DNA of 64,000 nt from Streptomyces sp. CG 926. Lineage in GTDB: Bacteria; Actinomycetota; Actinomycetes; Streptomycetales; Streptomycetaceae. The position numbers were made by a program, and so were the translations under genes. Each line of letters opens with the position of its first letter. Position 1 is the first letter of the stretch. The DNA lies in contig NZ_QGGZ01000004.1 of the NCBI RefSeq assembly GCF_003148825.1, forward strand, positions 310,001-374,000, given 5' to 3'. Below are positions 17,371-25,994 of the stretch, in pieces. Under the pieces are notes generated by a model, which saw only the letters and a program-made list of their open reading frames with translations, had not been told where the DNA came from and did no database searches.

Positions 17371-17469
17371 TCACCCGAGGACGTTCATCAGGATGATGGC
17401 CAGGAGGTCCAGGAGGATGACGGCGATGACGGTGCCGATCATGAACCAGGCCTTGCGTGATTCGTCCAT
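17371..17469 (-). CDS. 32-residue single-span membrane protein
   Basis: A short frame starting at ATG 17469 behind a strong ribosome binding site (GGGAGGTGA, nine bases upstream). It encodes a charged head, MDESRKAWF, then one long hydrophobic helix rich in Ile, Leu and Val (residues 10-31), and a closing VLG. The length, one span and near-consensus Shine-Dalgarno argue for a real small membrane protein rather than chance. It follows the SDR gene on the same strand after a hairpin. No function can be assigned; small proteins of this kind often bind and modulate larger membrane complexes. Confidence 0.6.
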   Translation of the reverse strand: MDESRKAWFMIGTVIAVILLDLLAIILMNVLG

Positions 17470-17503
17470 GCCCGCAGGTCACCTCCCGACCGGGGCGGCC
17501 GCC

Positions 17504-17523
17504 GCGCGGCCCGGGGGCCGCGC
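17504..17523 (-). terminator. Hairpin downstream of the SDR gene
   Basis: Perfect 8-bp stem, GCGCGGCC at 17504-17511 and its complement at 17516-17523, with a 4-base loop. It lies between the SDR stop and the small membrane-protein gene. Confidence 0.45.
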
Positions 17524-17583
17524 GAGGGACTCGTCCGCCTCAGGCCATCATGACCCGATTCCGGGCGGGCCGCTCGCGGCGGA

Positions 17584-18447
17584 TCAGGCGACCCAGGCTC
17601 CGGTCATGCCGACGACCGCCGAGCCGTCCTGGTCGACCAGCTTGTTCCCCGTGAAGTCACGGGCCCACTGGGAGGTCTGGATACGGAAGGCGGGGCGATC
17701 GACCGTGAGCGCCTCCATGACGGACTCGGCCGCTCCGGCCGGGGTCTGCGCGCCGTTCAGGAACTGGCCGACGGTGCGCTCGACGTAGTGGCGCAGGGCG
17801 TCGGAGTACGGGCCGGCGGCGGCGATCCGGGCTTCGAGGTCGAGGCCGATGTTGTTCACGAACTCCGTCGCGACGGCGCCGGGCTCGATGACGGAGACGC
17901 TCACACCGACGGCGCCCGCGACGGGGGCCAGGCTCTCCATGTATCCCTCCACGGCGAACTTCGCGGCGCAGTAGGCCTCGTTGAAGGGCTGACCGATGAC
18001 GCCGCCGACACTGGTGACCGTGATCAGCCGGCCGCCGGTGGCGCGCAGGTGCGGCAGCGCGGCCTTGGAGACGTTCAGTACACCGAAGAAGTTGACTTCC
18101 ATGACCTCGCGGACGTCCGCGACGGATTCGAGCTCCAGGGTGCCCACGTGGCCGGCGCCGGCGTTGTTGACGACGGCGTCCAGTCGGCCGTAGTCGGCGA
18201 TGACGCCTTCCACGGCGGCGGCGACGGAGGCCTCGTCGACGACGTCGAGCTGTCGGATGTCGATCTCGACGCCCGCCTCGACGGCGGCCTTGCGCAGGGC
18301 GTCGGCGCGGCCGGTGTCGCGCAGGGTGGCGACCGTACGCCAGCCCGCCCCGGCGGCGGCGATCGCGGCGGCGAGGCCGATACCGGAGGAAGTGCCGGTG
18401 ATCAGAACGGTGCGGGTGGAGGCGGTGGAGGCGGAGGTGGTCGACAT
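17584..18447 (-). CDS. Short-chain dehydrogenase/reductase
   Basis: A 287-residue classical SDR. It has TGTSSGIGLA near residue 18 for NAD(P), NNAG at about 95, a catalytic Ser-Tyr-Lys set in SVGGVIGQPFNEAYCAAKFA, and a late GAVATEF. The chosen start (ATG 18447, MSTTSAST) has GAAAGG upstream. An in-frame start 13 codons earlier would fall inside the operator region and is rejected. The substrate is unknown. It is divergent from a MarR regulator with two matching operator-like repeats between them, so the MarR protein most likely represses this gene. Confidence 0.88.
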   Translation of the reverse strand: MSTTSASTASTRTVLITGTSSGIGLAAAIAAAGAGWRTVATLRDTGRADALRKAAVEAGVEIDIRQLDVVDEASVAAAVEGVIADYGRLDAVVNNAGAGHVGTLELESVADVREVMEVNFFGVLNVSKAALPHLRATGGRLITVTSVGGVIGQPFNEAYCAAKFAVEGYMESLAPVAGAVGVSVSVIEPGAVATEFVNNIGLDLEARIAAAGPYSDALRHYVERTVGQFLNGAQTPAGAAESVMEALTVDRPAFRIQTSQWARDFTGNKLVDQDGSAVVGMTGAWVA

Positions 18448-18470
18448 GGCGGGGCCTTTCATGGGGGGAT

Positions 18471-18518
18471 TTATGTGCGTGCACACACACTATAAAATTA
18501 TGTGCGTGCGCACGCAAG
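18471..18518. promoter_or_regulatory. Shared operator/promoter between SDR and marR-type genes
   Basis: TTATGTGCGTGC occurs twice in direct orientation (18471-18482 and 18498-18509). The second copy continues into a perfect 14-bp palindrome, TGCGTGCGCACGCA (18503-18516), and the first into an imperfect GTGCAC-centred one. Between them ACTATAAAAT offers a TATAGT -10 on the minus strand and TATAAA on the plus strand. Occupancy by the MarR protein would therefore shut both genes (inference). Confidence 0.6.
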
Positions 18519-18533
18519 CTCTAGACTGCCGAC

Positions 18534-19016
18534 ATGCCGAAGAAGCTCACCGAAGCCGAGATGCCGGCGGCCGACTACGCCTTCTACGGGCTGGTGTGGG
18601 CCGGAACGGTCATGACCGATCGCGTCGACCGGGCCCTGGTCAAGTCCCACGACCTCCCCGTGTCCTGGTTCGAGGTCATGCTGTGGCTGGCCTCCAGCCC
18701 CGAGCCGGTGCCCGCTTCCGTACTCGGCAACAGCACCCTGCTCAGCCGCAGCCAGGTCTCCCGCGTCGTGGACGCCCTGCAGGCCAGGGGCCTGGTGACC
18801 CGCACGCCCTCGGCGCGCGACGCCCGGTCGGTCGAGGTCTCCCTCACGGAGGCGGGACGCACCGTGTTCGCCGAGGCCGACACCACCCGGCGCGAAGCCC
18901 TGGCCCCCGTCTTCACCGAGCTCCTCGACGAGCGGGACCTGGAGGCGTTGGGCACCGTGTGGCGCAAGCTCAAGGCCGCGAAGGCGGCGCAGGCCGAGCA
19001 GGAGCGCACCAGGTAG
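18534..19016 (+). CDS. MarR-family regulator
   Basis: A 160-residue winged-helix regulator. Residues about 30-125 form the MarR fold, with the recognition helix in LLSRSQVSRVVDALQARGLV and the wing in RTPSARDARSVEVSLTEAGR. The C-terminal helix is rich in Lys, Ala and Glu. MarR proteins typically repress a divergent neighbour and release DNA on binding a small phenolic or lipophilic ligand; the divergent SDR gene and the palindromic repeats fit this. Confidence 0.88.
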   Translation: MPKKLTEAEMPAADYAFYGLVWAGTVMTDRVDRALVKSHDLPVSWFEVMLWLASSPEPVPASVLGNSTLLSRSQVSRVVDALQARGLVTRTPSARDARSVEVSLTEAGRTVFAEADTTRREALAPVFTELLDERDLEALGTVWRKLKAAKAAQAEQERTR

Positions 19017-19051
19017 TCCGGCATGCGCTCCGGCGTCGCCGCGCGCCACGC

Positions 19052-19459
19052 TCAGCCGAGCTGGTAGTCGAACCAGATCCGATGGGTGCCGTCGGCATCG
19101 ACCGCCATGCCCCCGGCACCCGAGATTCCCGCCAGTGCGCCGATCCCGCTGGACGGCACGATGGTGAAGAACTCCGCGGTGCGATCGCTGCCGGACGTGG
19201 TCGCCGAGTGCACGAAGTTGAAGGCCCCGTCCAGGCCGTGCAGTGAGCCTTCGAAGGACTCCATGGCGACATAGGTGCCGACGCCGGTCCCTTGGTCGAA
19301 CGCGGCGGTGAACAGGGTCGCCGCGCGGCCGACGATCTCACCCTCGAACGACTTCTCCATGGTCGCGACGCCCACGGGGAGCCCGGTGGGGACGGCGGGT
19401 TCCGGCTTCAGCTCGGTCGGGACGAACGCTTTGACGGTGAACGTTCCAGTAGCCCTCAT
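19052..19459 (-). CDS. DUF3224 domain protein
   Basis: A 135-residue protein in the DUF3224 family: MRATGTFTVKAF at the start, then MEKSFEGEIVGRAATLF, YVAMESFEGSLHGLDGAFNFVHSAT and a final DGTHRIWFDYQL. It should be a small beta-barrel of the allene-oxide-cyclase-like type; no catalytic role is established. The start is ATG 19459; an in-frame start 14 codons upstream is less likely since family members begin at this methionine. Convergent with the MarR gene. Confidence 0.8.
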   Translation of the reverse strand: MRATGTFTVKAFVPTELKPEPAVPTGLPVGVATMEKSFEGEIVGRAATLFTAAFDQGTGVGTYVAMESFEGSLHGLDGAFNFVHSATTSGSDRTAEFFTIVPSSGIGALAGISGAGGMAVDADGTHRIWFDYQLG

Positions 19460-19531
19460 GGACCGACCGTAGCGGTGCGCTCCGACAACGCACTCCGACA
19501 AGGCACCGGCAGCGCTGCCGGCTCCGGGCCG

Positions 19532-20173
19532 TCAGCCGAGGTGCCCGTCGGTGCCGAGGGTGGCGGCGGCCGCGAAGAGCCGGGCACAGCGACGCGTCAT
19601 GGCCTGCGGGGTCTGCTCCGGGTGCTTGACCCACCAGCGGACGAGGGTGGCGACCAGGTCCCGCCAGACGTACTTGAGCGCGTCGGCGTCCAGCGGGTCG
19701 GTGGATCCGGCCGCGCGCAGCAGGTCCGCGGTGCCTCCGGCGGCGAGCCGGTCGATGGCCGACCAGTACTCCGAGGCCCGGCGCTCGGCCTCACCGCCGG
19801 ACGGCAGGGTGGTGTCGTAGAGCACGAACCACGCCTCCCGCTGCCCCTCCAGGGCGGTGAAGATGCTGTGGAGCACGCGCAGCGGCGTGTGCGGCGCCGC
19901 CCCGCCCTCACCCATCGCCGCGCGGATGGTGTCCAGCAGCCGGTCCCCGACCGGGACCAGACAGGCCACGTACAGCTCTTCCTTGGTGCCGAAGTACTGG
20001 TGCAGCAGCGTCTTGGTGACGCCCACGCGGGCGGCGATGGCGGGGAGCGACGCCGCCGCGTAGCCGTGCGTACCGAACTCCTCCGTGGCCGCCTCCAGCA
20101 TCTGCCGGCGGCGATGCTGACGCGGGACTCCCTTGGTACCGGCCTTGGCGGAATGCGAGGAGGGGGTTGCCAT
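19532..20173 (-). CDS. TetR-family regulator
   Basis: A 213-residue protein with a TetR DNA-binding domain at residues about 20-68 (RRQMLEAATEEFGTHGY, then PAIAARVGVTKTLLHQYFGTKEEL). The C-terminal part is a ligand domain of unknown specificity. It is divergent from the FAD-dependent oxidoreductase gene, and three AGGTAA half-sites lie between them, so autorepression and control of the oxidoreductase are expected. Confidence 0.87.
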   Translation of the reverse strand: MATPSSHSAKAGTKGVPRQHRRRQMLEAATEEFGTHGYAAASLPAIAARVGVTKTLLHQYFGTKEELYVACLVPVGDRLLDTIRAAMGEGGAAPHTPLRVLHSIFTALEGQREAWFVLYDTTLPSGGEAERRASEYWSAIDRLAAGGTADLLRAAGSTDPLDADALKYVWRDLVATLVRWWVKHPEQTPQAMTRRCARLFAAAATLGTDGHLG

Positions 20174-20190
20174 GCGCCGATATTATCAGT

Positions 20191-20211
20191 AGGTAATTTA
20201 CCTCAAGGTAA
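20191..20211. promoter_or_regulatory. TetR-type operator: three AGGTAA half-sites
   Basis: AGGTAA (20191-20196), TTACCT (20198-20203) and AGGTAA (20206-20211) alternate in orientation. They make a palindrome with a 1-base centre overlapping one with a 2-base centre. The site lies between the divergent TetR and oxidoreductase starts, 27 bases before the latter. Confidence 0.6.
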
Positions 20212-20237
20212 GTTCCATCGATCCCAGGAGCGCCGCC

Positions 20238-21860
20238 ATGGCCGGCACCACCCCGCAGCCGATGCAGCCCACCTCCCGAACCCGCTCATGGTGGGGGTGG
20301 GGCTGGGCGGACGCGCATCCCGACGACGCGGAATGCACCGCGATGGGCGCCCTGCTCCCCGGCACCCTGAGCCGTCCGCTCCCCGTGCCCCGCGTCCGCG
20401 ACCTCGCGATCCCCCACCCCGCCGTCGAACCCCCGCGCAGCCTCGCCCATCTGGTCGGCGTGGATCCCGCGGACCGTGCCGCGCACTCCATGGGCAAGGC
20501 CTACCGCGACGTGGTGCGCGCCCTGCGCGGAAACCCGGGCCGCATCCCCGACCTCGTCGCCCGCCCCACCGACGACCAGGGCGTGGCCGATCTGTTGGAC
20601 TGGGCCGGCGAGCGGCAGGTCGCCGTCGTCCCGTACGGCGGGGGCTCCTCGGTCACCGGCGGCGTGGAGTACCGCGGCGACGCCCACCGGGCCGTCATGT
20701 CCCTGGACCTGACGGCAATGGGCCGCGTGCTGGAGGTCGACAACGAGGGCCGGGCGGCACGCATCCAGGCCGGCACGCTCGGGCCGAGCCTGGAGGACCA
20801 GCTGCGGCCCCACGGCCTCACCCTGCGGCACTTCCCGCAGAGCTTCGAGTTCTCCACGCTGGGCGGCTGGCTCGCCACCCGGGCCGGCGGCCACTACGCC
20901 ACGGGCCGCACGCACATCGACGACTTCGTCCAGTCGCTGCGCGTCGTGACCCCGGCCGGCATCAGCAGCTCCTGGCGGTTGCCCGCCTCCGGGGCGGGCC
21001 CCTCCCCCGACCGCCTGTTCCTGGGCTCCGAAGGAGCCCTAGGCGTCATCACCGAGGCATGGGTGCGCCTACAGGAACGCCCGCGCCACAAGGCGTCGGC
21101 CGCGGTCGCGTTCACGGATTTCCGCAGCGCCCTGCGGGCGGTGCGCGCCCTCGCGCAGTCCGACCTCTCCCCCGCCAACTGCCGCCTGCTGGACTCCGGT
21201 GAGGCCGCGCTGTCGGGCGCGGCGCACGACGGCAGCTCCGTACTGGTCCTCGGGTTCGAGTCGGCGGACGAACCGGTCACCGCCCGGCTCGATCGGGCCC
21301 TCGCGCTGGCCCGCTCGCACGGCGGCCGGTACGAGGGAACGGGCGGGGCAGGCGGCCGGGAGGACGGGCCGGACGGCGACGCGGCGGTGAGCGCCTGGCG
21401 CTCGGCGTTCCTACGGATGCCCTACCTCCGCGACGGCCTGGCCAGGATGGGCGCGGTCGCGGAGACCTTCGAGACGGCGGCCACCTGGGACCGGATCCCC
21501 GACCTGATCGACGAGGTACGCAGGGAGGTCGGCGAGGCGGCGGTCAAGGCCACCGGCTTCCCCGCGACCGTCAACTGCCGTCTGACACACGTGTATCCGG
21601 ACGGCGCGGCGCCCTACTTCACCGTACTGGCCGCCGGCCGGGCCGGTGACGAAGTCGCCGTCTGGGACGACCTCAAGGCCGTCGCGAGCGAGGTCCTGCA
21701 CCGCCACCGGGCCACCATCACCCACCACCACGCCGTCGGTCGGGACCACCGCCCGGGCTACGACCGTCAGCGTCCCGAGCCCTTCGCCCTGGCCCTGCGG
21801 GCCGCGAAGGGAGCCCTCGATCCGCGGGGCATCCTCAACCCCGGTGTGCTCGTGGACTGA
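20238..21860 (+). CDS. FAD-binding oxidoreductase, alkyl-DHAP-synthase-like
   Basis: A 540-residue flavoprotein. The PCMH-type FAD domain contains VAVVPYGGGSSVTGGVE (about 130-146) and FEFSTLGGWLATRAGGHYATGRTHIDDFVQSLRVV given here only in part: STLGGWLATRAGGHYATG. The FAD-linked oxidase C-terminus contains THHHAVGRDH and ends DPRGILNPGVLVD. The layout resembles alkyldihydroxyacetonephosphate synthase and its bacterial relatives, but the substrate in Streptomyces is not known. ATG 20238 has AGGAG upstream. The divergent TetR gene and the operator in the gap imply inducible expression. Confidence 0.85.
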   Translation: MAGTTPQPMQPTSRTRSWWGWGWADAHPDDAECTAMGALLPGTLSRPLPVPRVRDLAIPHPAVEPPRSLAHLVGVDPADRAAHSMGKAYRDVVRALRGNPGRIPDLVARPTDDQGVADLLDWAGERQVAVVPYGGGSSVTGGVEYRGDAHRAVMSLDLTAMGRVLEVDNEGRAARIQAGTLGPSLEDQLRPHGLTLRHFPQSFEFSTLGGWLATRAGGHYATGRTHIDDFVQSLRVVTPAGISSSWRLPASGAGPSPDRLFLGSEGALGVITEAWVRLQERPRHKASAAVAFTDFRSALRAVRALAQSDLSPANCRLLDSGEAALSGAAHDGSSVLVLGFESADEPVTARLDRALALARSHGGRYEGTGGAGGREDGPDGDAAVSAWRSAFLRMPYLRDGLARMGAVAETFETAATWDRIPDLIDEVRREVGEAAVKATGFPATVNCRLTHVYPDGAAPYFTVLAAGRAGDEVAVWDDLKAVASEVLHRHRATITHHHAVGRDHRPGYDRQRPEPFALALRAAKGALDPRGILNPGVLVD

Positions 21861-21923
21861 CCTTCGCCCCGTACGCACGCCGCCGCGTCGGAGCACCGGT
21901 GTGTGCGCCCCGGCGTGACGCGA

Positions 21924-21959
21924 AGGGGCCGGGTCCGTCGGACGACGGTCCCGGCCCCT
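21924..21959. terminator. Bidirectional hairpin between oxidoreductase and 2-MIB operon
   Basis: Ten-bp stem, AGGGGCCGGG at 21924-21933 and its complement at 21950-21959, between two convergent genes. Confidence 0.65.
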
Positions 21960-21973
21960 CGCGCGGCACTCGG

Positions 21974-22858
21974 TCAGACGCGGTCGGCCGCGATCAGCAC
22001 GTACTGGAAGGAGCCGTCCTTGTAGGACTCGATGAACGCCTCCTCGATGCCCGTGACCAGGGAGGACGTGGCCCGCAGCTCCCAGTAGGGCAGGGTGTCG
22101 GGGGTCAGGTCGATGACGGCCTGCGGGACCAGCCGGTTGTCGGCCATCGCCCGCAGGTACTCGCGGCGCGAGTGGATGTTGCACTCGAAGTGCGCGTTGA
22201 TCTGGGAGACCCACTTCGAGGGCTGGCCGTAACGCGGGTTCCAGCAGCCGGTGATGGTCACGTACCGGCCGCCGACCTGGAGCACGCGCGAGTGCTCCGC
22301 GAAGAGGTCGTGCAGGTCGACGTACATGCTCGACTCGTTGTTCCACGAGCCGGCGGCCTGCCCGGTCTCGAACGGCGTGCCGAGCATGTTGCAGACACGG
22401 GCCCGGACGTGGTCCTCGATGCCGAGTTCCTGGGCCCGCTGGTTGGCGAAGTCGGCCTGCTTGGCCGACAGGGTGACGCCCTCGACCTTGCATCCGAAGC
22501 GCTGGTGGGCCATGACCATCGAACCGCCGCGGCCGCAGCCCGCGTCGACGAGGGTGTCGTCGCGCCCGATGGAGCCGAGGTGCTCGAGGAGGAGTTCGGC
22601 CTGGGCCGACTCCAGCCGGTGGAGCTCGGCGATCAGCTTCTTCTCGTATGCGCTGTCCTCGGTGTCGCCGAGGGCGGCGTGGTCGATGGCGCCGATGCCG
22701 TAGTGGTGGTGGTAAAGGCCGTCGACATCGCCGAGTCGAAGGTTCACGGGCCTGGCCTCGTGGTCCCAGTAACGGGCGATGTCCCCCTGGTAGGGAGTCG
22801 CCGGGCCCGGGATGAACACGGAGGAGGTGCCGGCGGTGGTGAGATCGATGCTAGTCAT
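21974..22858 (-). CDS. gppmt: Geranyl diphosphate 2-C-methyltransferase
   Basis: A 294-residue SAM-dependent methyltransferase. The SAM-binding motif is LVDAGCGRGG (residues 103-112), with YHHHYGIG near residue 49 and WNNESSMYVDLHDLF further on, all characteristic of the enzyme that methylates GPP at C2 to give 2-methyl-GPP, the first step of 2-methylisoborneol formation. ATG 22858 has GGGAA upstream; an in-frame TTG two codons earlier is less likely. It lies 15 bases downstream of the cyclase gene on the same strand and completes the 2-MIB operon. Confidence 0.93.
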   Translation of the reverse strand: MTSIDLTTAGTSSVFIPGPATPYQGDIARYWDHEARPVNLRLGDVDGLYHHHYGIGAIDHAALGDTEDSAYEKKLIAELHRLESAQAELLLEHLGSIGRDDTLVDAGCGRGGSMVMAHQRFGCKVEGVTLSAKQADFANQRAQELGIEDHVRARVCNMLGTPFETGQAAGSWNNESSMYVDLHDLFAEHSRVLQVGGRYVTITGCWNPRYGQPSKWVSQINAHFECNIHSRREYLRAMADNRLVPQAVIDLTPDTLPYWELRATSSLVTGIEEAFIESYKDGSFQYVLIAADRV

Positions 22859-22873
22859 GAACAATTCCCATCT

Positions 22874-24214
22874 TTACCAGAAATCGGGCAAGCTGTAGCG
22901 ATAGGTGTTGGTCTGATGCCAGTAGTGGTTGCCGTCGACCCACACGGCCACCCCGCGCAGGAAGCGCTGCACGCTCGGAACGGGGCAGGTGACGGCCAGT
23001 TCGGCGGCCGCGGCCTCGAAGTCGCGCATCAGGTCGTTGTGGACCTCGACGGCCTTCAGGTAGGCCTCCCGCTCGGAGTGGCCCTCGCGTTCGGCGATCA
23101 CCACCGGCAGGTTCAAGTGCCGTCCCGGACTGGCCAGTTCCTTGGTGTAGGAGTACAGATCGTTGACGATCGTGGTGGCATTGCCGGCCAGCGCGATCAC
23201 CCGTTGCATGGCGGGCTGCGCGTGGAGGTCCGCCGGTAGCTCGTAGCCGCCGACGGAGTCGGTGATGGTGGGGCAGGGGCGGAAGTTGTTGAACTGACGC
23301 ATCGCCAGGTACTCCCACACCTCGGGCACGTACTCCGTCTGCGCCCAGGCCCCTTCGGCGAGATAGCCCATGTGCAGCCGGGCCATGTCGTGCCGGTACC
23401 GGTCGGCCTGTGAGGGGGTGGTCGCCTGGAGGAAGTACTCCATGGCGGACCGGTACGCGCGCCGGGGGGCGTCCGAGAGGAGTGACTCCTCCCAGTCCGG
23501 CGCGTACTCCTTCGTCGTGTGGAGGGGGTCCAGAGCGGTGTGCGCCAGCAGCAGACGGCCGCCGAGGCCGACGGGCGAGCCGCCGTGGTCCTCGCAGTAG
23601 CAGTCGTCGACCGCGTTCTCGGCGACCATCAGCCGGGTGGCCAGCATCAGGTGGTCGACGCTGGGGGCGTCCGGGTGGCAGGCGACCATGTAGCGCCCGA
23701 CGGAGAAGCCGTCGAACTGGTCCTCCCAGTCCTCCGGGTAGAGCGATACCTCGTCCAGGGCCCAGGCCTTGATCCGGCGACCGAGCTCCTCCACCCGCAC
23801 CGGATCGGGCTCCGGCACCGGGTGGTGGTACAGGCCCGGGATCGGACGGCCCCCGGTCGGGGCGGGGGCGTCGGGGGCCGCGGCGACCGCGGGGGCGTCG
23901 CTCCGCCCCCAGTGCAGGCTCGTCGTACCCAGACCGCTGGGCCCGCGCAGGATCCGTTCGAGGGCGGCACTCGCCTGCGGCGCGGCGGCCACGGCCGCAC
24001 CCTCGTCGGGTACGGGGACGGATACGACTGCGGGTGTCGGTACGGGGTGCCCCGTCGGCAGGACCGGCAGGGCCGGTGGAGAGGGCTCCACGGGCGCGAC
24101 GCCCGCGACGGGTTCGGCGCCGGCGGCGAGGGTACTTGCGAGAACGTGCGCCCCGAAGGACGCCACGGCTGCGGGCAGGCTCGACTGCAGAGGGGAAGGC
24201 CCAGGATCGGGCAT
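22874..24214 (-). CDS. 2-Methylisoborneol synthase (terpene cyclase)
   Basis: A 446-residue class I terpene cyclase converting 2-methyl-GPP to 2-methylisoborneol. The catalytic domain runs from about 125 to the end. Its acidic Mg-binding motif is DDCYCED (203-209), and the NSE triad is NDLYSYTKE (351-359). The first 120 residues are Ala/Pro-rich and look disordered, except for a conserved-looking LERILRGPSGLG near 85-96. In related systems the disordered N-terminus directs the cyclase into an encapsulin shell, and the shell gene is directly upstream here. The three genes run in one direction with 105 and 15-base gaps. Confidence 0.93.
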   Translation of the reverse strand: MPDPGPSPLQSSLPAAVASFGAHVLASTLAAGAEPVAGVAPVEPSPPALPVLPTGHPVPTPAVVSVPVPDEGAAVAAAPQASAALERILRGPSGLGTTSLHWGRSDAPAVAAAPDAPAPTGGRPIPGLYHHPVPEPDPVRVEELGRRIKAWALDEVSLYPEDWEDQFDGFSVGRYMVACHPDAPSVDHLMLATRLMVAENAVDDCYCEDHGGSPVGLGGRLLLAHTALDPLHTTKEYAPDWEESLLSDAPRRAYRSAMEYFLQATTPSQADRYRHDMARLHMGYLAEGAWAQTEYVPEVWEYLAMRQFNNFRPCPTITDSVGGYELPADLHAQPAMQRVIALAGNATTIVNDLYSYTKELASPGRHLNLPVVIAEREGHSEREAYLKAVEVHNDLMRDFEAAAAELAVTCPVPSVQRFLRGVAVWVDGNHYWHQTNTYRYSLPDFW

Positions 24215-24319
24215 CCGTAACTCCTTGGAGAGGTCAGTGGGTCGTCCCGGATCCCGGGCGTGTTCGGCGGGCCAGGACAGGCGGGTGTCCTGGCCGTCAC
24301 GGCCGTCGGGCAGGTCCTC

Positions 24320-25732
24320 TTAGTCCCGCCTGCGGGCGATCTGCACGTTCTCCAGCACGCCGAGCGCGTCGGGCACCAGGATGGCGGCGGAGAAGTAGGT
24401 GGTGACCAGGTAGGAGATGATCGCCTGCTCGCTGATGCCCATGAAGCGCACCGAGAGGCCCGGCTCGTACTCCTCCGGCAGGCCGGTCTGGCGCAGACCG
24501 ATGACGCCCTGGTTGTCCTCGCCGGTTCGCATGACGAGAACGGAGCTGGTGTTCTCCTTGCTGATCGGGATCTTGTTGCACGGCAGGATCGGGACGCCGC
24601 GCCAGGCCGGGACCGACTGCCCGCCGACGTCGACGTGGTCCGGGTAGAGGCCGCGGGCGTTGAACTCGCGCCCGATCGCGGCGATCGTCCGGGGGTGGGC
24701 GAGGAAGAACTTGGACCCGCGGCGGCGGCAGAGCAGCTCGTCGAGGTCGTCCGGGGTCGGCGGGCCGGAGTGGGTCTGGATCCGCTGCTTGAAGGCGGCG
24801 TTGTGGAGCAGCCCGAAGTCCCGGTTGTTGATCAGCTCGTGCTCCTGGCGCTCGCGCAGCGCCTCGATGGTGAGCCTGAGCTGTTCCTCGGTCTGGTTGT
24901 GCGGGCCGTTGTAGAGGTCGGCGACCCTGGTGTGGATCCGCAGCACGGTCTGCGCGATGGAGAGTTCGTACTCGCGGGGCTTGAGCTCGTAGTCGACGAA
25001 GGCGCCGGGCAGGTCCGCCTCACCGGTGTGGCCGGCGGACATCGCGATCTCGGCCTCGCCGTGCCGGTTCTGTCGCTGCTGCGGGAGCGAGCTGAACCGG
25101 GCGATGTGGTCCTGGAGTTGCGGCGCCGCGGCGAGCACGGAGGCGAAGTCGCCACGGGAGAGGGTGAGCAGGATGCCGGGGGTCTCGGCGGTGGCCGTGT
25201 AGTCCCAGGTGGCGTCGGCGTCCAGCAGGGCGTTCTCGCCGAACCGGTCGCCGTCGGCGAGTACAGCGACGGCGACGTCGTCGCCGTACTTGCCGACGGA
25301 GGTCTGGCTGATCCGGCCGTGGGCGATGAGGTGGATCTGGTCGGCGGGGGTACCGCGCTCGACGATCACCTCGCCGGCCCGGAAGTCGCGCTGGACGCAC
25401 CGGCCGGCGATCGCGGTCAGCACGTCGTCGTCGTCGAAGCCGCGCAGCAGGGCCAGTTCGCCGAGCTCGCGCGGGATCACCCGGACGTTCGCTCCGTCCT
25501 GGACGAACTCGATGGTGCCGTCGCCCACGGTGTACGTCAGCCGGCGGTTGACCCGGTAGGTGCCGCCCTTGGTCTCGACCCAGGGGAGCATCCGCAGCAG
25601 CCAGCGGGAGGTGATCTCCTGCATCTGCGGGGCGGACTTGGTCGTGCTGGCAAGGTTGCGGGCAGCCGCCGTGCTCAGGCTGGACTGCCGCGGCGGCTCC
25701 AGCTGGGCTTCCGGGCTGGTGTCAACGGTCAT
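24320..25732 (-). CDS. Family 2B encapsulin shell protein with CNB-domain insert (EshA-like)
   Basis: A 470-residue protein. The N-terminal arm and E-loop part (about 35-85) and the large C-terminal part (about 245-470) match the HK97-like shell proteins of the EshA family. Between them (about 90-210) sits a cyclic-nucleotide-binding domain with [13 protein letters not shown] (161-173). The arginine expected in a cAMP phosphate-binding cassette is absent; the stretch reads TWDYTATA. The gene is first in the 2-MIB operon. Known biology: such shells enclose terpene cyclases, so this should form the compartment around the neighbouring cyclase. It is often annotated merely as a Crp/Fnr regulator, which is misleading since no HTH is present. 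Confidence 0.88.
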   Translation of the reverse strand: MTVDTSPEAQLEPPRQSSLSTAAARNLASTTKSAPQMQEITSRWLLRMLPWVETKGGTYRVNRRLTYTVGDGTIEFVQDGANVRVIPRELGELALLRGFDDDDVLTAIAGRCVQRDFRAGEVIVERGTPADQIHLIAHGRISQTSVGKYGDDVAVAVLADGDRFGENALLDADATWDYTATAETPGILLTLSRGDFASVLAAAPQLQDHIARFSSLPQQRQNRHGEAEIAMSAGHTGEADLPGAFVDYELKPREYELSIAQTVLRIHTRVADLYNGPHNQTEEQLRLTIEALRERQEHELINNRDFGLLHNAAFKQRIQTHSGPPTPDDLDELLCRRRGSKFFLAHPRTIAAIGREFNARGLYPDHVDVGGQSVPAWRGVPILPCNKIPISKENTSSVLVMRTGEDNQGVIGLRQTGLPEEYEPGLSVRFMGISEQAIISYLVTTYFSAAILVPDALGVLENVQIARRRD

Positions 25733-25994
25733 CGGGCGAGCTCTCCTTCGTAAGGGTGGTGGACCGCGGATGCGCGCGTCACCGAGGAACGAGGAAAAAG
25801 GGGGGCGAATATCCGGGAATCCGTACAGATCCGGGGGAACAGTAACGCTCGGTACACCCAGTTGAGCCTGAAAACCGTTGGCATTACTTCGATGCGGTGA
25901 TCTTGCAGCGCAGGTGGTTTGCCGGGGTTATGAACGATATTCGGCCTTATTCACGAACGCGGCCGAAAAGCGATGCGACGGTCGGTCCCCGCGG

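Noticed and set aside
24320..25732. Reading the CNB-domain protein as a Crp/Fnr transcription factor
   Set aside because: No helix-turn-helix is present and the remaining two-thirds match encapsulin shell proteins.
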